A DNA stretch of 61,799 nucleotides, from contig PGZO01000024.1 in NCBI GenBank assembly GCA_002841375.1, positions 1 to 61,799 on the forward strand, read 5' to 3'. The notes below the pieces were generated by a model. That model had not been told where the DNA came from. It ran no database searches and was given only the letters and a program-made list of their open reading frames with translations. The translations under genes and the position numbers were made by a program. Shown piece by piece: positions 1 through 8,917 of this stretch. The stretch is from Firmicutes bacterium HGW-Firmicutes-7 (GTDB taxonomy: Bacteria; Bacillota; Clostridia; Lachnospirales; Vallitaleaceae). The stretch's first letter is position 1; every line of letters starts with the position of its first letter.

Positions 1-36
1 AACATGAAAGTTTCGACGTCACATATCAAGTTTATT

Positions 37-120
37 TTCGTAGGAAAGTTCTACTTTCCTACGAAGCCATAAAAAGAGCGTTGAAAAATTAAAATCTTTC
101 ATAACGCGCTGACAAGCGCT
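37..120. repeat. Dispersed two-hairpin repeat, copy 1
   Basis: This intergenic element has a 13-bp perfect stem (37-49 with 53-65, three-base loop) and a second hairpin, GCGCT-GACA-AGCGC, at 106-119. The blocks CTACTTTCCTACGAAGC (51-67) and TAACGCGCTGACAAGCGCT (102-120) recur exactly, in inverted orientation, at 11936-12016, while the roughly 34 bases between them differ. A further 10-bp pairing (71-80 with 117-126) could make the whole unit act as a terminator for a gene left of the window. Nothing coding is visible in 1-266. Confidence 0.7.
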
Positions 121-266
121 CTTTTTATTCCAACTTATTCCATTTCCACATATTGCTTGTTGATAATGTCCTTGTAAAGCTGTTACACTAGTGTCTGGTT
201 ATTCACTTAACCTTCCCACTACATCGGCGACATAACAATCAAACAAACCGTATGAAGGAGGTTTAA

Positions 267-1244
267 ATGAAAAAACTATTTGGATTTATCATAACTTTTG
301 CATTACTATTATCATTTACGAACATTAGCCTTGCTGACTCCTATGTAATGCATACTGTAGCATCTGGTGATACTTACTGGAAACTTTCTACTGCCTATCA
401 GCAGGATATGAACCGTCTATTCGCAATAAATCAAACAAAGGGTGAATCCTTAAATGTTGGTGACTTTATTAAGATTAAATCCTTGAATAAGGATATTGGC
501 ATCTATGTAAATAACATTAAGTTAAACCCCGATTCAAGCCCTTATTTAGAAAATAACAGAACCTTTGTCCCGATACGTTTTATTTCAGAAGCTTTAAATG
601 TAACTATTGAGTGGGATGGTGCAACTTCAACAGCGATTATGACTGCTGGTGATCAAACCATCAAGCTACCTGTTGGTTCATCAAAGGCCTATGTTAATGG
701 TGTTAGTTATAACGTTGATGCGCCGATTAAGCTTTACAATGGTAGAGTCTTTATTCCTATTCGATTTGTTTCAGAGGTATTAGGGTGTAACGTAGAATGG
801 AATCAACAAACATATTCTGTAACGATTCAGACAATTAATAACCCCAACATCGTTTTGAATCAAAAGAATACTTCTTATTCTGAAGATGATTTATACTGGC
901 TATCAAGAATTGTCTCTGCCGAATCTAGTGGTGAACACTATGCTGGAAAATTGGCTGTTGCAAATGTAATCCTCAATAGAAAAGCTAGTAGAGAATTCCC
1001 AAATACAGTTTATGCTGTCATCTTTGACAAAAAATTCGGGTATCAATTTACGCCAGTTGCCAATGGCACCATATACAACACCCCTACCCAAGATAGCCTT
1101 CAAGCTGCAAAAGAAGCGCTCGAAGGTGTTAATAATATAGGTAATGCCCTTTTCTTTGTTAATCTTTCTAAAACAAATCTTTCTTGGATTCAAACGAGTA
1201 GAACTTATTATAAATCAATTGGTAACCACGCATTTTATTTGTAA
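267..1244 (+). CDS. Secreted LysM / SleB-like cell wall hydrolase
   Basis: A 325-residue exported protein. An N-terminal signal peptide (about residues 1-23) is followed by a LysM peptidoglycan-binding domain (about 27-72). Next come two copper-amine-oxidase-N-like stretches (about 78-190) with the paired motifs FVPIRFISEAL and FIPIRFVSEVL. The C-terminal hydrolase_2/SleB-type domain (about 205-325) shows SAESSGE and AVANVILNR. The start is fixed by AAGGAGGT at 255-262, five bases before the ATG. The domain set implies cleavage of peptidoglycan outside the membrane, either in cortex lysis at germination or in cell-wall turnover. The family includes SleB and CwlJ, but the amine-oxidase-like domains are typical of secreted clostridial wall proteins, so a vegetative role is possible. 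It is monocistronic, with a strong terminator right behind it. Confidence 0.85.
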   Translation: MKKLFGFIITFALLLSFTNISLADSYVMHTVASGDTYWKLSTAYQQDMNRLFAINQTKGESLNVGDFIKIKSLNKDIGIYVNNIKLNPDSSPYLENNRTFVPIRFISEALNVTIEWDGATSTAIMTAGDQTIKLPVGSSKAYVNGVSYNVDAPIKLYNGRVFIPIRFVSEVLGCNVEWNQQTYSVTIQTINNPNIVLNQKNTSYSEDDLYWLSRIVSAESSGEHYAGKLAVANVILNRKASREFPNTVYAVIFDKKFGYQFTPVANGTIYNTPTQDSLQAAKEALEGVNNIGNALFFVNLSKTNLSWIQTSRTYYKSIGNHAFYL

Positions 1245-1274
1245 AATAAGTCAATGGGGCCTTCATCGTTAGGT

Positions 1275-1320
1275 TAAAACAATAGACAACGCTATTAAGC
1301 TAGCGTTGTCTATTGTTTTA
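1275..1320. terminator. Bidirectional terminator, 19-bp stem
   Basis: A perfect 19-bp inverted repeat (1275-1293 with 1302-1320) with an eight-base loop. It starts with TAAAA and ends with TTTTA, so it can serve both the hydrolase gene on the plus strand and the convergent DUF1097 gene on the minus strand. Confidence 0.9.
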
Positions 1321-1345
1321 CGTTATTCATCTCTTTTTTAATTAA

Positions 1346-1810
1346 TTACGAATTGGCTTCTGTTTTCTTTCTAATTTTAGATAAGAAAACACCACCTACC
1401 TCAGAAAAATATCCTAGAACACCTCCAATAACAAGTGCAATGACAGTACCTTTAATATCAAACCCAGCGCCAAAGAAGGAAGCACATCCTGCAAATGCAC
1501 CAGGAATAAAAGATAAGATGCTCCATTTTGATTCTACACACATGGCTACACATGCAACAAATATACTTACACCTAATGCATAAGGAATTCCTAAATTAGA
1601 AGCCCCAAAAACAATTACATATCCCCAAAACACACCAACAAGATTGGACGGAATTGTTTTTTTAAGACCGTTTAGTCCTCCACCACTAGCATAAAAACAC
1701 GCCCAAGATACAAAACCAATCCAAGTAATCATACCCGTAGCCGAGCTCACTTCCCCCCATATTCCTGCTAGAATACCTACAACAATACCAATTGCTAAAA
1801 TAAGGTCCAT
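1346..1810 (-). CDS. DUF1097-family membrane protein
   Basis: A 154-residue, very hydrophobic protein with about five membrane segments and almost no soluble part. The pattern WIGFVSWACFYASGG followed by a glycine-rich second half matches the DUF1097 (YcdZ-like) family, whose biochemical role is not established. It lies 23 bases after the TIM-barrel gene with its own GGAGG site, so it is the last gene of the Tm-1-like/TIM-barrel operon. From this context I infer an inner-membrane carrier or channel for the compound handled by those two proteins. That is inference only. Confidence 0.7.
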   Translation of the reverse strand: MDLILAIGIVVGILAGIWGEVSSATGMITWIGFVSWACFYASGGGLNGLKKTIPSNLVGVFWGYVIVFGASNLGIPYALGVSIFVACVAMCVESKWSILSFIPGAFAGCASFFGAGFDIKGTVIALVIGGVLGYFSEVGGVFLSKIRKKTEANS

Positions 1811-1833
1811 CTATCCTACCTCCACGGTTTATT

Positions 1834-2661
1834 TTATTTTTTAATAATCTTAAATGCTTCTGCTTGTTTTTTTATTCCAACTTCAGTTGCAAAACGTTCA
1901 ATACTAGAAGCACCAAAGAAGCCATCTACACCTTTCGTTCTTTCTATGACGTACTTTGCATCATCTGGCTCAGCAATAGGTCCTCCATGACAAATAACCA
2001 TTATATCAGGATTCACTGATCTACCTGCATCACAAATTGTTTGCACTTTTTTTACACAGTCATCTAACGTAAGGGCCGTCTTCGCACCAATAGTACCTTT
2101 TGTTGTTAAACCCATATGTGCGACTAAAATATCCGCGCCAGCTGAAGCCATCTTCCTTGCTTGCTCTTCGTCAAAGACGTAAGGCGTTGTTAATAGATCT
2201 AATTCATGGGCAGTCTTAATCATATCTACCTCAAGATCATAACCCATACCTGTTTCTTCTAGGTTTGCTCGAAAGACACCATCAATTAAACCAACCGTTG
2301 GAAAGTTTTGAACACCTACAAAACCTTGCTCTTTCAATTGTTTCAAAAAAACCTCCATAATTCTGAAGGGGTCTGTACCACATACACCCGCAAGTACAGG
2401 TGTGTGTTTAACTACTGGCAATACTTCTGATCCCATATCAACAACGATTTGATTTGCATCACCATAGGATAAAAGACCAGCTAAAGATCCTCGTCCAGCC
2501 ATTCTATATCTTCCTGAATTATAAATAATGATTAAGTCAACGCCACCTGCTTCTCCACTTTTTGCAGAAATACCGGTACCAGCGCCTGCACCTAATATTA
2601 TATTCCCTTTTGCTACCTCCGCTCTAAGATTAGCTAATACTTCACTTCTTGTTAATGCCAT
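1834..2661 (-). CDS. TIM-barrel PEP-hydrolase-family protein
   Basis: A 275-residue protein of the phosphoenolpyruvate-hydrolase/TIM-barrel signal transduction family (the fold that forms the C-terminal half of plant Tm-1). Recognisable stretches are [14 protein letters not shown] near residue 25, [14 protein letters not shown] near 47, [11 protein letters not shown] near 176 and CHGGPIAEP near 224, with [10 protein letters not shown] close to the end. TAAGGAGG upstream fixes the start. It sits 26 bases behind the UPF0261 gene and 23 before the DUF1097 gene. The N-terminal 275 residues of the AraC fusion at 4014-5213 are a clear paralogue. PEP-hydrolase activity is known for some relatives, but the true substrate here is unknown. 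Confidence 0.85.
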   Translation of the reverse strand: MALTRSEVLANLRAEVAKGNIILGAGAGTGISAKSGEAGGVDLIIIYNSGRYRMAGRGSLAGLLSYGDANQIVVDMGSEVLPVVKHTPVLAGVCGTDPFRIMEVFLKQLKEQGFVGVQNFPTVGLIDGVFRANLEETGMGYDLEVDMIKTAHELDLLTTPYVFDEEQARKMASAGADILVAHMGLTTKGTIGAKTALTLDDCVKKVQTICDAGRSVNPDIMVICHGGPIAEPDDAKYVIERTKGVDGFFGASSIERFATEVGIKKQAEAFKIIKK

Positions 2662-2687
2662 AATGATTTCCTCCTTATTCTTGATCG

Positions 2688-3899
2688 TTATTTACTATTC
2701 ATAAGTTCAATTAATTTTTTTGCTGCCGCTACCCCAAAAGTTTCATCATTGATGTCACAGTCCATTTCAATAAATTCCACAACCTCCTTATTGATGTTAT
2801 CTCTTAATGTTTCAAAGAGCATTTGGTCCTCAGAAGGTCCGTAAAAAGGTTGACCTTCAACGTCAATCATCGATACACCTTTTAGCGGAAGCATAAGTGA
2901 TGTTGGTGATTTTGTCATATTAAGTTTTTCAGAAATAATCAAACCTAATGCTTTGTTTTCCTCTATTGTTGTTCTCATCAAGGTTACCGTAGGATTATGC
3001 TTATAGAAGTTTCTACCTTTAAACTCTTTGGGAATGGTGTCCATAGGCCCAAAATTCACCATATCTAATGCGCCTGTGGACACCACTTGTGGAATGCCAA
3101 AACGTCCTGCGGCTTCTAACCTTTTTGGTCCAGCGTTTAACACACCACCCACCAGCTCATCACACCATTCTGTCGTTGTCAAATCCAATACGCCATCAAA
3201 AAATCCTGCCTCAATTAGTCCTTCCATAGACTTTCCACCTGTACCCGTTGCATGAAATACAATAACCTCAAAGCCTTCTTTTTCTAAATAAGCTTTTGCA
3301 TAATTCACGCAAGGTGTTGTCACACCAAACATTGTTGCTGCAATCAAAGGTTTTTTCTCAATTACTTCAGAATGTTCAAATTTCACCATTCCTGCAATAG
3401 CTAACGCAGCATTTGAAAATATTTTTGTCGATATGGAATTAAGTCCTGCCACATCAACAATCGAAGGATACATCATAATATCACTGGTGCCTACATATTG
3501 AGATACATTTCCCGAGGCTACTGTTGACACCATAATTTTAGGAACGCCAATAGGTAAAGCCCTCATACCTGGGGTTGAAATCGATGTTCCACCACTTCCA
3601 CCAAAAGAAATAATGCCATCAAATTTACCTTCTGCATAAAGTTTTGGAATAAGCTTTTCCATACCATTTGCTAATGCTTCTGTAGCCAGCGCACGATCTT
3701 TCTTAGCAATTATTTCATTCAAATCTACGCCAGCAGCTCTAAAAATTTCTTCATTAGAAACGTCTGCTGAAATAGTCGGTTCAAAAACACCACTATTAAT
3801 CATTAAAGTATTTAAACCAAGCCCTTGAATTATGTCTCTTACATATGCACATTCTGTTCCTTTAGAGTCAAAAGTCCCCACAATTGCGATTGTCTTCAA
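2688..3899 (-). CDS. Tm-1-like ATP-binding protein (UPF0261)
   Basis: A 403-residue member of UPF0261, the N-terminal Tm-1-like family, with the characteristic opening [17 protein letters not shown], the glycine-rich [17 protein letters not shown] near residue 95 and [14 protein letters not shown] in the second half. In plant Tm-1 this module binds ATP and is fused to a TIM barrel; here the two halves are separate adjacent genes. The start codon is TTG: AAAGGAGG lies about eight bases upstream and no ATG is available. A nine-T terminator lies just upstream (3938-3974), so expression depends on readthrough from the regulator gene or on a promoter I could not identify with confidence. Confidence 0.85.
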   Translation of the reverse strand: MKTIAIVGTFDSKGTECAYVRDIIQGLGLNTLMINSGVFEPTISADVSNEEIFRAAGVDLNEIIAKKDRALATEALANGMEKLIPKLYAEGKFDGIISFGGSGGTSISTPGMRALPIGVPKIMVSTVASGNVSQYVGTSDIMMYPSIVDVAGLNSISTKIFSNAALAIAGMVKFEHSEVIEKKPLIAATMFGVTTPCVNYAKAYLEKEGFEVIVFHATGTGGKSMEGLIEAGFFDGVLDLTTTEWCDELVGGVLNAGPKRLEAAGRFGIPQVVSTGALDMVNFGPMDTIPKEFKGRNFYKHNPTVTLMRTTIEENKALGLIISEKLNMTKSPTSLMLPLKGVSMIDVEGQPFYGPSEDQMLFETLRDNINKEVVEFIEMDCDINDETFGVAAAKKLIELMNSK

Positions 3900-3937
3900 T
3901 ATAATAGCCTCCTTTATTATAGTAAGAGAATGAACTT

Positions 3938-3974
3938 AAAAAAAAAGTATTACTTCTCTTGAGAAAATAATACT
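3938..3974 (-). terminator. Terminator between fusion regulator and UPF0261 gene
   Basis: Read on the minus strand, a 7-bp outer stem (AGTATTA/TAATACT) extended by a TTTCTC/GAGAAG inner stem is followed by nine T residues. It lies between the AraC-type regulator and the operon that regulator probably controls. No convincing promoter sits between it and the next start: the only TATAAT (3916-3921) would place the RNA start inside the ribosome binding site. Confidence 0.75.
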
Positions 3975-4013
3975 GTTTATTATGTATCGTGTAAATGTAT
4001 TAAAGTATGGTGT

Positions 4014-5213
4014 TCATGTCATTTTGTTCATTAAGGAATATTCCTTCGGAGAATAGCCTGTATGTTTCTTAAAGACCTTGCTAAAATGAGAATAATCACT
4101 ATATCCTACTAATGTAGCAATTTCCGTTAAATGAACATTTTTGCTTTTTATTATTTCTATTGCTTTGTTGATTCTATATTTGGTTAAATACTCAGGGAAT
4201 GTGCTTCCTACTTCTTTGTTAAACAAGACACTCAAATATGTTCTAGAAATATGTGATTCGATAGCTAAATCATTAAAAGATATTTTGTTCATGTAATTTT
4301 TCGCAACATAGTCTTTTATAAAATGTACATAATCATAATTCTCTGTTATGCCCTTTAATAATCTATTTAGCTTAATATCTTGTTCGAATTGTCCTGTGAT
4401 TTTAAATTCTCTTGTTATATCCGTTATTGCCTTTTCTGAAGGAATACGTTCAAAGGAAGAACCGCCAAGGTATCCCATAGCGCCAGTATTATCATACATA
4501 TATTTCAAATCCAAGGGCTCATGTATTGGCCCACCATAGATCATTTTAATGATTTGGGGATTCATTTCATCACATACTGTAAAAATTTCCCTAGTTATTT
4601 GTGCTGCAGCTTCTAGGGTAAATGGTGTTTTCCCACTTAAAATGCCCCCTTTTGTGAACCCTAGATGAGAACAAATAATATCAGCACCAGCCTGCACCAT
4701 TTTTTTTGCTTGCTCAATATCAAAAACAAATGCAATGGAAAACAATCCTTTTTTATTTGCTATCCTTACAGCCTCAACCTCTTTATCGTAAGAGATTTCT
4801 TCTTCCTCTAATGCTTCACGAAATTGTCCTCCAATGATACCAATTGAAGGGTAGTTATTAATCCCCGAAAAACCTTTTGCTATAATTTCATCTATGTAAC
4901 TTTCCAAGTTTATTGTTGGATCTGTAGCACATAAGCCAAAAATAACTGGCGTTTCCTTCACAACAGGTAGTATCTCTCTAGAACCAAATTCCATGACCAT
5001 CTGATTGCAATTTGAAAAAGGTAATAAACCTGCTATAGAACCTAACCCCATTTGCCTAAATCGACCAGAATTCAGCGCCAAAATCAAATCTGCCCCACCC
5101 TTAGCAGCATATTTTGCAGATATGCCAGCACCAGTAGCTACCCCAATAATATGTCCATTGAGTTTAATCTGAGTTTTTAACTTTTCAAGAATTTGTTCTC
5201 GTTGAAAAACCAT
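4014..5213 (-). CDS. TIM-barrel / AraC-type fusion regulator
   Basis: A 399-residue two-part protein. Residues 1-275 are a PEP-hydrolase-type TIM barrel with the same landmarks as the enzyme-like paralogue at 1834-2661 (GAGISAKYAAKGGADL, LNSGRFRQMG, GGPIHEP, GYLGGSSFER). Residues about 295-399 are an AraC/XylS DNA-binding domain with two helix-turn-helix units, ending in YSDYSHFSKVFKKHTGYSPKEY. An in-frame ATG exists at 5255, but it would sit almost on the predicted transcription start. The ATG at 5213 has AAAGGAAG seven bases upstream and is preferred. I infer that the barrel is the ligand sensor and the AraC part binds the promoter of the neighbouring UPF0261/TIM-barrel/DUF1097 genes. AraC regulators usually carry a cupin or GATase-like sensor, so this pairing is uncommon. 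Confidence 0.85.
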   Translation of the reverse strand: MVFQREQILEKLKTQIKLNGHIIGVATGAGISAKYAAKGGADLILALNSGRFRQMGLGSIAGLLPFSNCNQMVMEFGSREILPVVKETPVIFGLCATDPTINLESYIDEIIAKGFSGINNYPSIGIIGGQFREALEEEEISYDKEVEAVRIANKKGLFSIAFVFDIEQAKKMVQAGADIICSHLGFTKGGILSGKTPFTLEAAAQITREIFTVCDEMNPQIIKMIYGGPIHEPLDLKYMYDNTGAMGYLGGSSFERIPSEKAITDITREFKITGQFEQDIKLNRLLKGITENYDYVHFIKDYVAKNYMNKISFNDLAIESHISRTYLSVLFNKEVGSTFPEYLTKYRINKAIEIIKSKNVHLTEIATLVGYSDYSHFSKVFKKHTGYSPKEYSLMNKMT

Positions 5214-5263
5214 TTGGACACTTCCTTTTTGCTTTATATATCTATTCGAATACATGTACTATA

Positions 5264-5292
5264 ATTATAATCTAAGTATCAAAAAAGGGCAA
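5264..5292 (-). promoter_or_regulatory. Sigma-A-type promoter of the fusion regulator
   Basis: On the minus strand, TTGCCC (5292-5287), a 17-base spacer, then a perfect TATAAT (5269-5264). Initiation near 5257 leaves a leader of about 44 bases to the ATG at 5213. The -35 box overlaps the terminator stem of the preceding ABC operon. Confidence 0.6.
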
Positions 5293-5305
5293 CCTATGTC
5301 ACCCT
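5281..5305 (-). terminator. Terminator of the ABC/phosphatase operon
   Basis: Read on the minus strand, AAGGGTGAC pairs with GTTGCCCTT (nine pairs, two of them G-U) around a four-base loop, followed by six T residues. It lies 55 bases after the stop of the ATPase gene. Confidence 0.8.
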
Positions 5306-5360
5306 TCTTAATTATTTAATTTAACTTTTCAAGATAAAAATCCACAGAACATTAATTCTG

Positions 5361-6374
5361 TCATAGAATCAAACAGTTGTGTTTTTCTATTGAAACATAT
5401 ACTGGCTTGCCGTGATGAAAGAGTTTAAAGCTTCTAAATAATACATCAGCCTTAAACTCTATGTCATTGACAAATAACGTATATCTCAAAACATTACCGT
5501 GTAGCGTATGATCCTTAATTGTAGCTATGAACTGATACGCTTGATTATCGACTTCATGCGGTATACTAGATAATTCAATGGTTTCTGGTCGAATGGCAAT
5601 ATCGTATGTACCTTCAAAGTCCTTATGTATCATCTTTGAGAATACTTCTTTTGTCAGTATATTATAATGTCCTATAAAGCCTGCCGCAAAAGGTGTTTTA
5701 GGGGCGGTATAAAGATCAATTGGTTTATCTGACTGCTCAATGGTGCCATTGTTAAATAAGTGAATGACATCAGACATAATCATAGCCTCATCTTGATCAT
5801 GGGTAACGAATATGGAGGTAATTTTTAGCTCCTTATGAATCTCCCTAATTCTCGCTTGCAAAGAGCGTCTTAGCTTGGCATCAATTGCACTAAGAGGTTC
5901 ATCTAGTAATAATACTTTAGGTTCGGCAACAATCGCTCGTGCGAGAGCTACTCTCTGTTGCTGCCCTCCTGAAAGCTGGGCGGGAACCTGTTTTTCCTTG
6001 CCAACCAGCTCGACCATTTTAATAGCCTTATATACTCTTTCCTCAATTTCATCCTTCGCCATTTTCTTCATTTTAAGTCCAAAAGCGATATTGTCAAAAG
6101 CAGACATATTTGGGAAAAGACTGTATTGTTGAAAAATCATTCCGACATTTCTATCTTTAGGGTTTTTCTCAGTAATGTCTTCTCCATCTAAAAAAATTCT
6201 TCCACTGGAAATGGTTTCAAGCCCTGCAAGACATCTAAGTAATGTACTTTTCCCACAACCTGAAGAACCTAATAGCGTGACAAAATCACCTTGATTAATT
6301 TCCAAATGTATGTTTTTAAGGACATGATTCGTTCCGAAATACTTATTAATTCCTTCAAATATAATATAACCCAT
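5361..6374 (-). CDS. ABC transporter ATPase (PotA/FbpC/PhnT type)
   Basis: A 337-residue ATPase with Walker A GSSGCGKST (about residues 36-44), signature LSGGQQQRVALARA (about 135-148), Walker B VLLLDEPLSAID, and a C-terminal regulatory extension of about 100 residues, as in the PotA/FbpC/CysA branch. Its ATG overlaps the permease stop by one base (TAATG), so translation is coupled. It energises import through the two permeases encoded just upstream. In this branch the family does not reveal the substrate: polyamines, iron, 2-aminoethylphosphonate and thiamine are all known. The phosphatase-type gene in the operon favours a phosphorylated or phosphonate compound (inference). Confidence 0.9.
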   Translation of the reverse strand: MGYIIFEGINKYFGTNHVLKNIHLEINQGDFVTLLGSSGCGKSTLLRCLAGLETISSGRIFLDGEDITEKNPKDRNVGMIFQQYSLFPNMSAFDNIAFGLKMKKMAKDEIEERVYKAIKMVELVGKEKQVPAQLSGGQQQRVALARAIVAEPKVLLLDEPLSAIDAKLRRSLQARIREIHKELKITSIFVTHDQDEAMIMSDVIHLFNNGTIEQSDKPIDLYTAPKTPFAAGFIGHYNILTKEVFSKMIHKDFEGTYDIAIRPETIELSSIPHEVDNQAYQFIATIKDHTLHGNVLRYTLFVNDIEFKADVLFRSFKLFHHGKPVYVSIEKHNCLIL

Positions 6375-7168
6375 TATTTCATCTCCCCATGATTTAATTT
6401 TTTATTTTTTATAAAATAGACACCTGCTGACAGCAGTAAAGTAATTACAAATAGTACCACACCTATGGCACTGGTCAGCTGCCCCGATTTGAACATGGCC
6501 TTGTAAAGATATACTTGAGAAGTTTCAAAATAATTCCCACCAATGATATTGACGATGACAAAATCGCCAAAAATAATGGCCGCTGATAACAGCGCAGAAA
6601 CTGTAATACCTGAAAGGATGTTCGGAACAATGACGGCAAAAAAGGCATAGATCCGACTCGCACCGAGCATTTGTGCTGCTTCTATTAAACGAGGGGCATT
6701 TACGGTATTTAAGCTGTTTTTAATTCCTTGATACATATAGGGTAAGATCAAAATACAGTAGGTTCCTGTCAACATTACCATCCTATTTGAAAAAGGCGCT
6801 GGTGCGTCTGCATAAAGTGATAGTACACTAATTGCAATAATAACACCCTGTAGAGCATAGGGAATCGTAGAAAGCACTTGGATATATTTATCATACTGAG
6901 GTGCAAAGACTATCACGACATACATAGCTAAGAGAATCACAATGGTACAAAGAACGATTGGGAGAATGGAAATAAATAAAGTTCTTCCAATCGATTCCAT
7001 AAAATGCAAATCTGTTAGAATTTGAATATAATATCGAAAGGTCAGTCCCTTAGGAAGTACCTCATTCCATTCCGCAAAAATAGAATAGAAAAAGGTAAAG
7101 ACAATAGGCATAATCAAATAAATGGTGATTGCTATAATAACGAACATGCTTGACTTATTTTTTATCAT
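6374..7168 (-). CDS. ABC transporter permease (second)
   Basis: A 264-residue integral membrane protein with six predicted helices and the permease EAA loop EAAQMLGASRIYAFFAVIVP near residue 165, as in PotC/PhnV-type subunits. It overlaps the first permease gene by 14 bases and the ATPase start by one base. Together with the 289-residue permease it should form the heterodimeric channel of the importer. The N-terminus is a membrane segment without a cleavable signal, as usual. Confidence 0.9.
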   Translation of the reverse strand: MIKNKSSMFVIIAITIYLIMPIVFTFFYSIFAEWNEVLPKGLTFRYYIQILTDLHFMESIGRTLFISILPIVLCTIVILLAMYVVIVFAPQYDKYIQVLSTIPYALQGVIIAISVLSLYADAPAPFSNRMVMLTGTYCILILPYMYQGIKNSLNTVNAPRLIEAAQMLGASRIYAFFAVIVPNILSGITVSALLSAAIIFGDFVIVNIIGGNYFETSQVYLYKAMFKSGQLTSAIGVVLFVITLLLSAGVYFIKNKKLNHGEMK

Positions 7169-8024
7169 AAAAGCCCTCCCCCTTAGCCCATTTTAACATT
7201 CTATTATTCATCGTAACCGCTAAAACCATGAGCAACATCAGAACAACAGCTAGTGCAGAACCAAACTCACGTCGCTGTACTACATCGCCTACAAACTGCT
7301 CGGAAATCCGTATGGGTATAAGCGAAAAGTTGTTCTGCAAGAGGGCATATGCTGTCGCATATGCTGCTATAGCATTTGCAAAAAGCACACTCAGTGTCCC
7401 AAATAAACTTGGAAGCAGAACAGGTATACCCACTCTTATCCAAAATTGTATTCTATTGCCTCCTAATAAGCTTACTGCCTCTCCCCATTCCTTACGTATT
7501 CCCTCAAACGCAGGTATCAGTAACAATGTAGCCAATGGAATTTGAAAATAAATATACGTTAGCGTTAATCCCCAAACCGTATATAGATCTAGGTTTGCAA
7601 GAGATGTAAACCCCATTTGCTTTCCAATCATCACAAAGACGCCTACATTGCCAAACATAATAATATATGCAAAGGCAAGTGGAATCCCTGCAAAATTAGA
7701 AGTCATGTTAAGGACACTCATGAAAAAGGTTTTCGCACGACTACTTGTACTATTGGCTGCTTTTGCTCCAAAAAAAGCTATAAATATCCCGACAAAAGCA
7801 GATACAAGTGCAACAATCAAACTATTTATCACCGCCTGCTGATACAGCCTTTTGCTAAATATTGAGAAATAATGCTCTACTGTAAAACCTATTTCTCCCA
7901 GCGGCATAAAACTCCTGATTACAATCATCATAAGTGGAATAATTTCAAAGAAAAAGATCACAATTACGAAGGGTAATAATGCAAGCAGATAGCTTTTTGA
8001 TTTTTTATTTTTCAAATAGATCAA
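7155..8024 (-). CDS. ABC transporter permease (first)
   Basis: A 289-residue membrane protein with about six helices and the EAA loop EAVSLLGGNRIQFWIRVGIP, as in PotB/PhnU-type permeases. It overlaps the upstream phosphatase-family gene by 20 bases and the next permease by 14. Such tight packing indicates a single transcript and translational coupling through the importer genes. It works with the 264-residue permease and the ATPase. The substrate is unknown. Confidence 0.9.
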   Translation of the reverse strand: MIYLKNKKSKSYLLALLPFVIVIFFFEIIPLMMIVIRSFMPLGEIGFTVEHYFSIFSKRLYQQAVINSLIVALVSAFVGIFIAFFGAKAANSTSSRAKTFFMSVLNMTSNFAGIPLAFAYIIMFGNVGVFVMIGKQMGFTSLANLDLYTVWGLTLTYIYFQIPLATLLLIPAFEGIRKEWGEAVSLLGGNRIQFWIRVGIPVLLPSLFGTLSVLFANAIAAYATAYALLQNNFSLIPIRISEQFVGDVVQRREFGSALAVVLMLLMVLAVTMNNRMLKWAKGEGFYDKK

Positions 8025-8835
8025 CTCCTAAATCTTCCAGATTTTTCATTTTAGGGCTTTTTTCAATGCCCAGCAAGTCACAAAGTAACGGTGCAATTAA
8101 AAGTTGAGAAATCGTCGATTCACAAAAGCTTCCTTTTCTCACACGTTCTGAAAACAAATAAAGGGGTACGATCCTTTGAACCTCTGTATTCCCACCATGA
8201 AGACCCATTTCACTCATACCGTGATCAGCGGTAACTATTACTTGGTAGCCTGCATTGAGCCACTTTGGCATGAAGGTCGCCATCAACTCATTCACTTTTA
8301 ATGCCGTCATATGGTGCTCTTTTGAATGGCAACCAGAATGATGTCCAGAATCGTCTAGGTTCATAGAATGAATGAACAAAAAATCTGGCGAACAATTTTT
8401 CCTTAGAAATTCTGCATCATTGAAAACATGAGAATCTGGATAAATATCCTCATAGTAATAGATTCCATAATTAATTGCACTTTCAGATTGAAGCCTAATT
8501 CTATCGTTGTCAGGATCAAAGGGAGCTCTGACATACAGCTCACTAATCCAATAGTAGGCAGAAGCTGCAGTTTTTAACCCACTGTCTACACAAAGATCAA
8601 ACACACTAATTTCCTTTGATCTGCGTACGGTACTATTGTTCACAATACCATGTGAAAATACAGACAAGCCTGTGAGTAAAGTTTCATAAATGGGTCTAGA
8701 GCTGCTTGGCAATTCACCTAGAATCTTATATTTTCCACCTTGACCCTCTTGAACTAAATGTTCTAAAAACCCTAAATTTTCAGTGGCTACATCAAAGCCA
8801 CAGCCATCTAATAAAATAAAAATTGTTTTTTTCAT
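8005..8835 (-). CDS. Alkaline phosphatase superfamily hydrolase
   Basis: A 276-residue cytoplasmic protein (no signal peptide) with the two-metal centre of the nucleotide pyrophosphatase/phosphodiesterase branch. Asp10 is in ILLDGCG, a serine (Ser46) occupies the nucleophile position before the ETLLTG motif, Asp161 and His165 are in DDSGHH, Asp204-His205 in TADHG, and His213 in GLHGG. The nucleophile in NPP enzymes is usually threonine; the serine assignment is by motif alignment. It is embedded in an ABC importer operon, overlapping the first permease by 20 bases, so it probably removes or transfers a phosphoryl group from, or cleaves, the imported solute. Phosphonoacetate hydrolase and phosphoglycerol-type hydrolases belong to the same superfamily. 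Confidence 0.8.
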   Translation of the reverse strand: MKKTIFILLDGCGFDVATENLGFLEHLVQEGQGGKYKILGELPSSSRPIYETLLTGLSVFSHGIVNNSTVRRSKEISVFDLCVDSGLKTAASAYYWISELYVRAPFDPDNDRIRLQSESAINYGIYYYEDIYPDSHVFNDAEFLRKNCSPDFLFIHSMNLDDSGHHSGCHSKEHHMTALKVNELMATFMPKWLNAGYQVIVTADHGMSEMGLHGGNTEVQRIVPLYLFSERVRKGSFCESTISQLLIAPLLCDLLGIEKSPKMKNLEDLGVDLFEK

Positions 8836-8861
8836 TGAGATTATTTAGTCCTTTTAAGATT

Positions 8862-8892
8862 TGAACACCTCAGCCAATGCTTGAGGTGTTCA
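8862..8892 (-). other. Intercistronic hairpin after the binding-protein gene
   Basis: A perfect 11-bp inverted repeat (TGAACACCTCA, 8862-8872, with 8882-8892) between the solute-binding-protein gene and the hydrolase gene. No T-tract follows on the minus strand. It more likely stabilises the binding-protein mRNA 3' end or partly attenuates transcription than fully terminates it. Confidence 0.6.
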
Positions 8893-8917
8893 TTTTGGAA
8901 GGATATATGAAAGTTAA

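Noticed and set aside
3916-3921. Perfect TATAAT on the minus strand before the UPF0261 gene
   Set aside because: Transcription would start inside the ribosome binding site, leaving no leader, and no -35 is present at the proper distance.
7617-7865. Plus-strand open frames inside the ABC permease gene
   Set aside because: They are opposite-strand shadows of a clear membrane-protein gene with intact family motifs.
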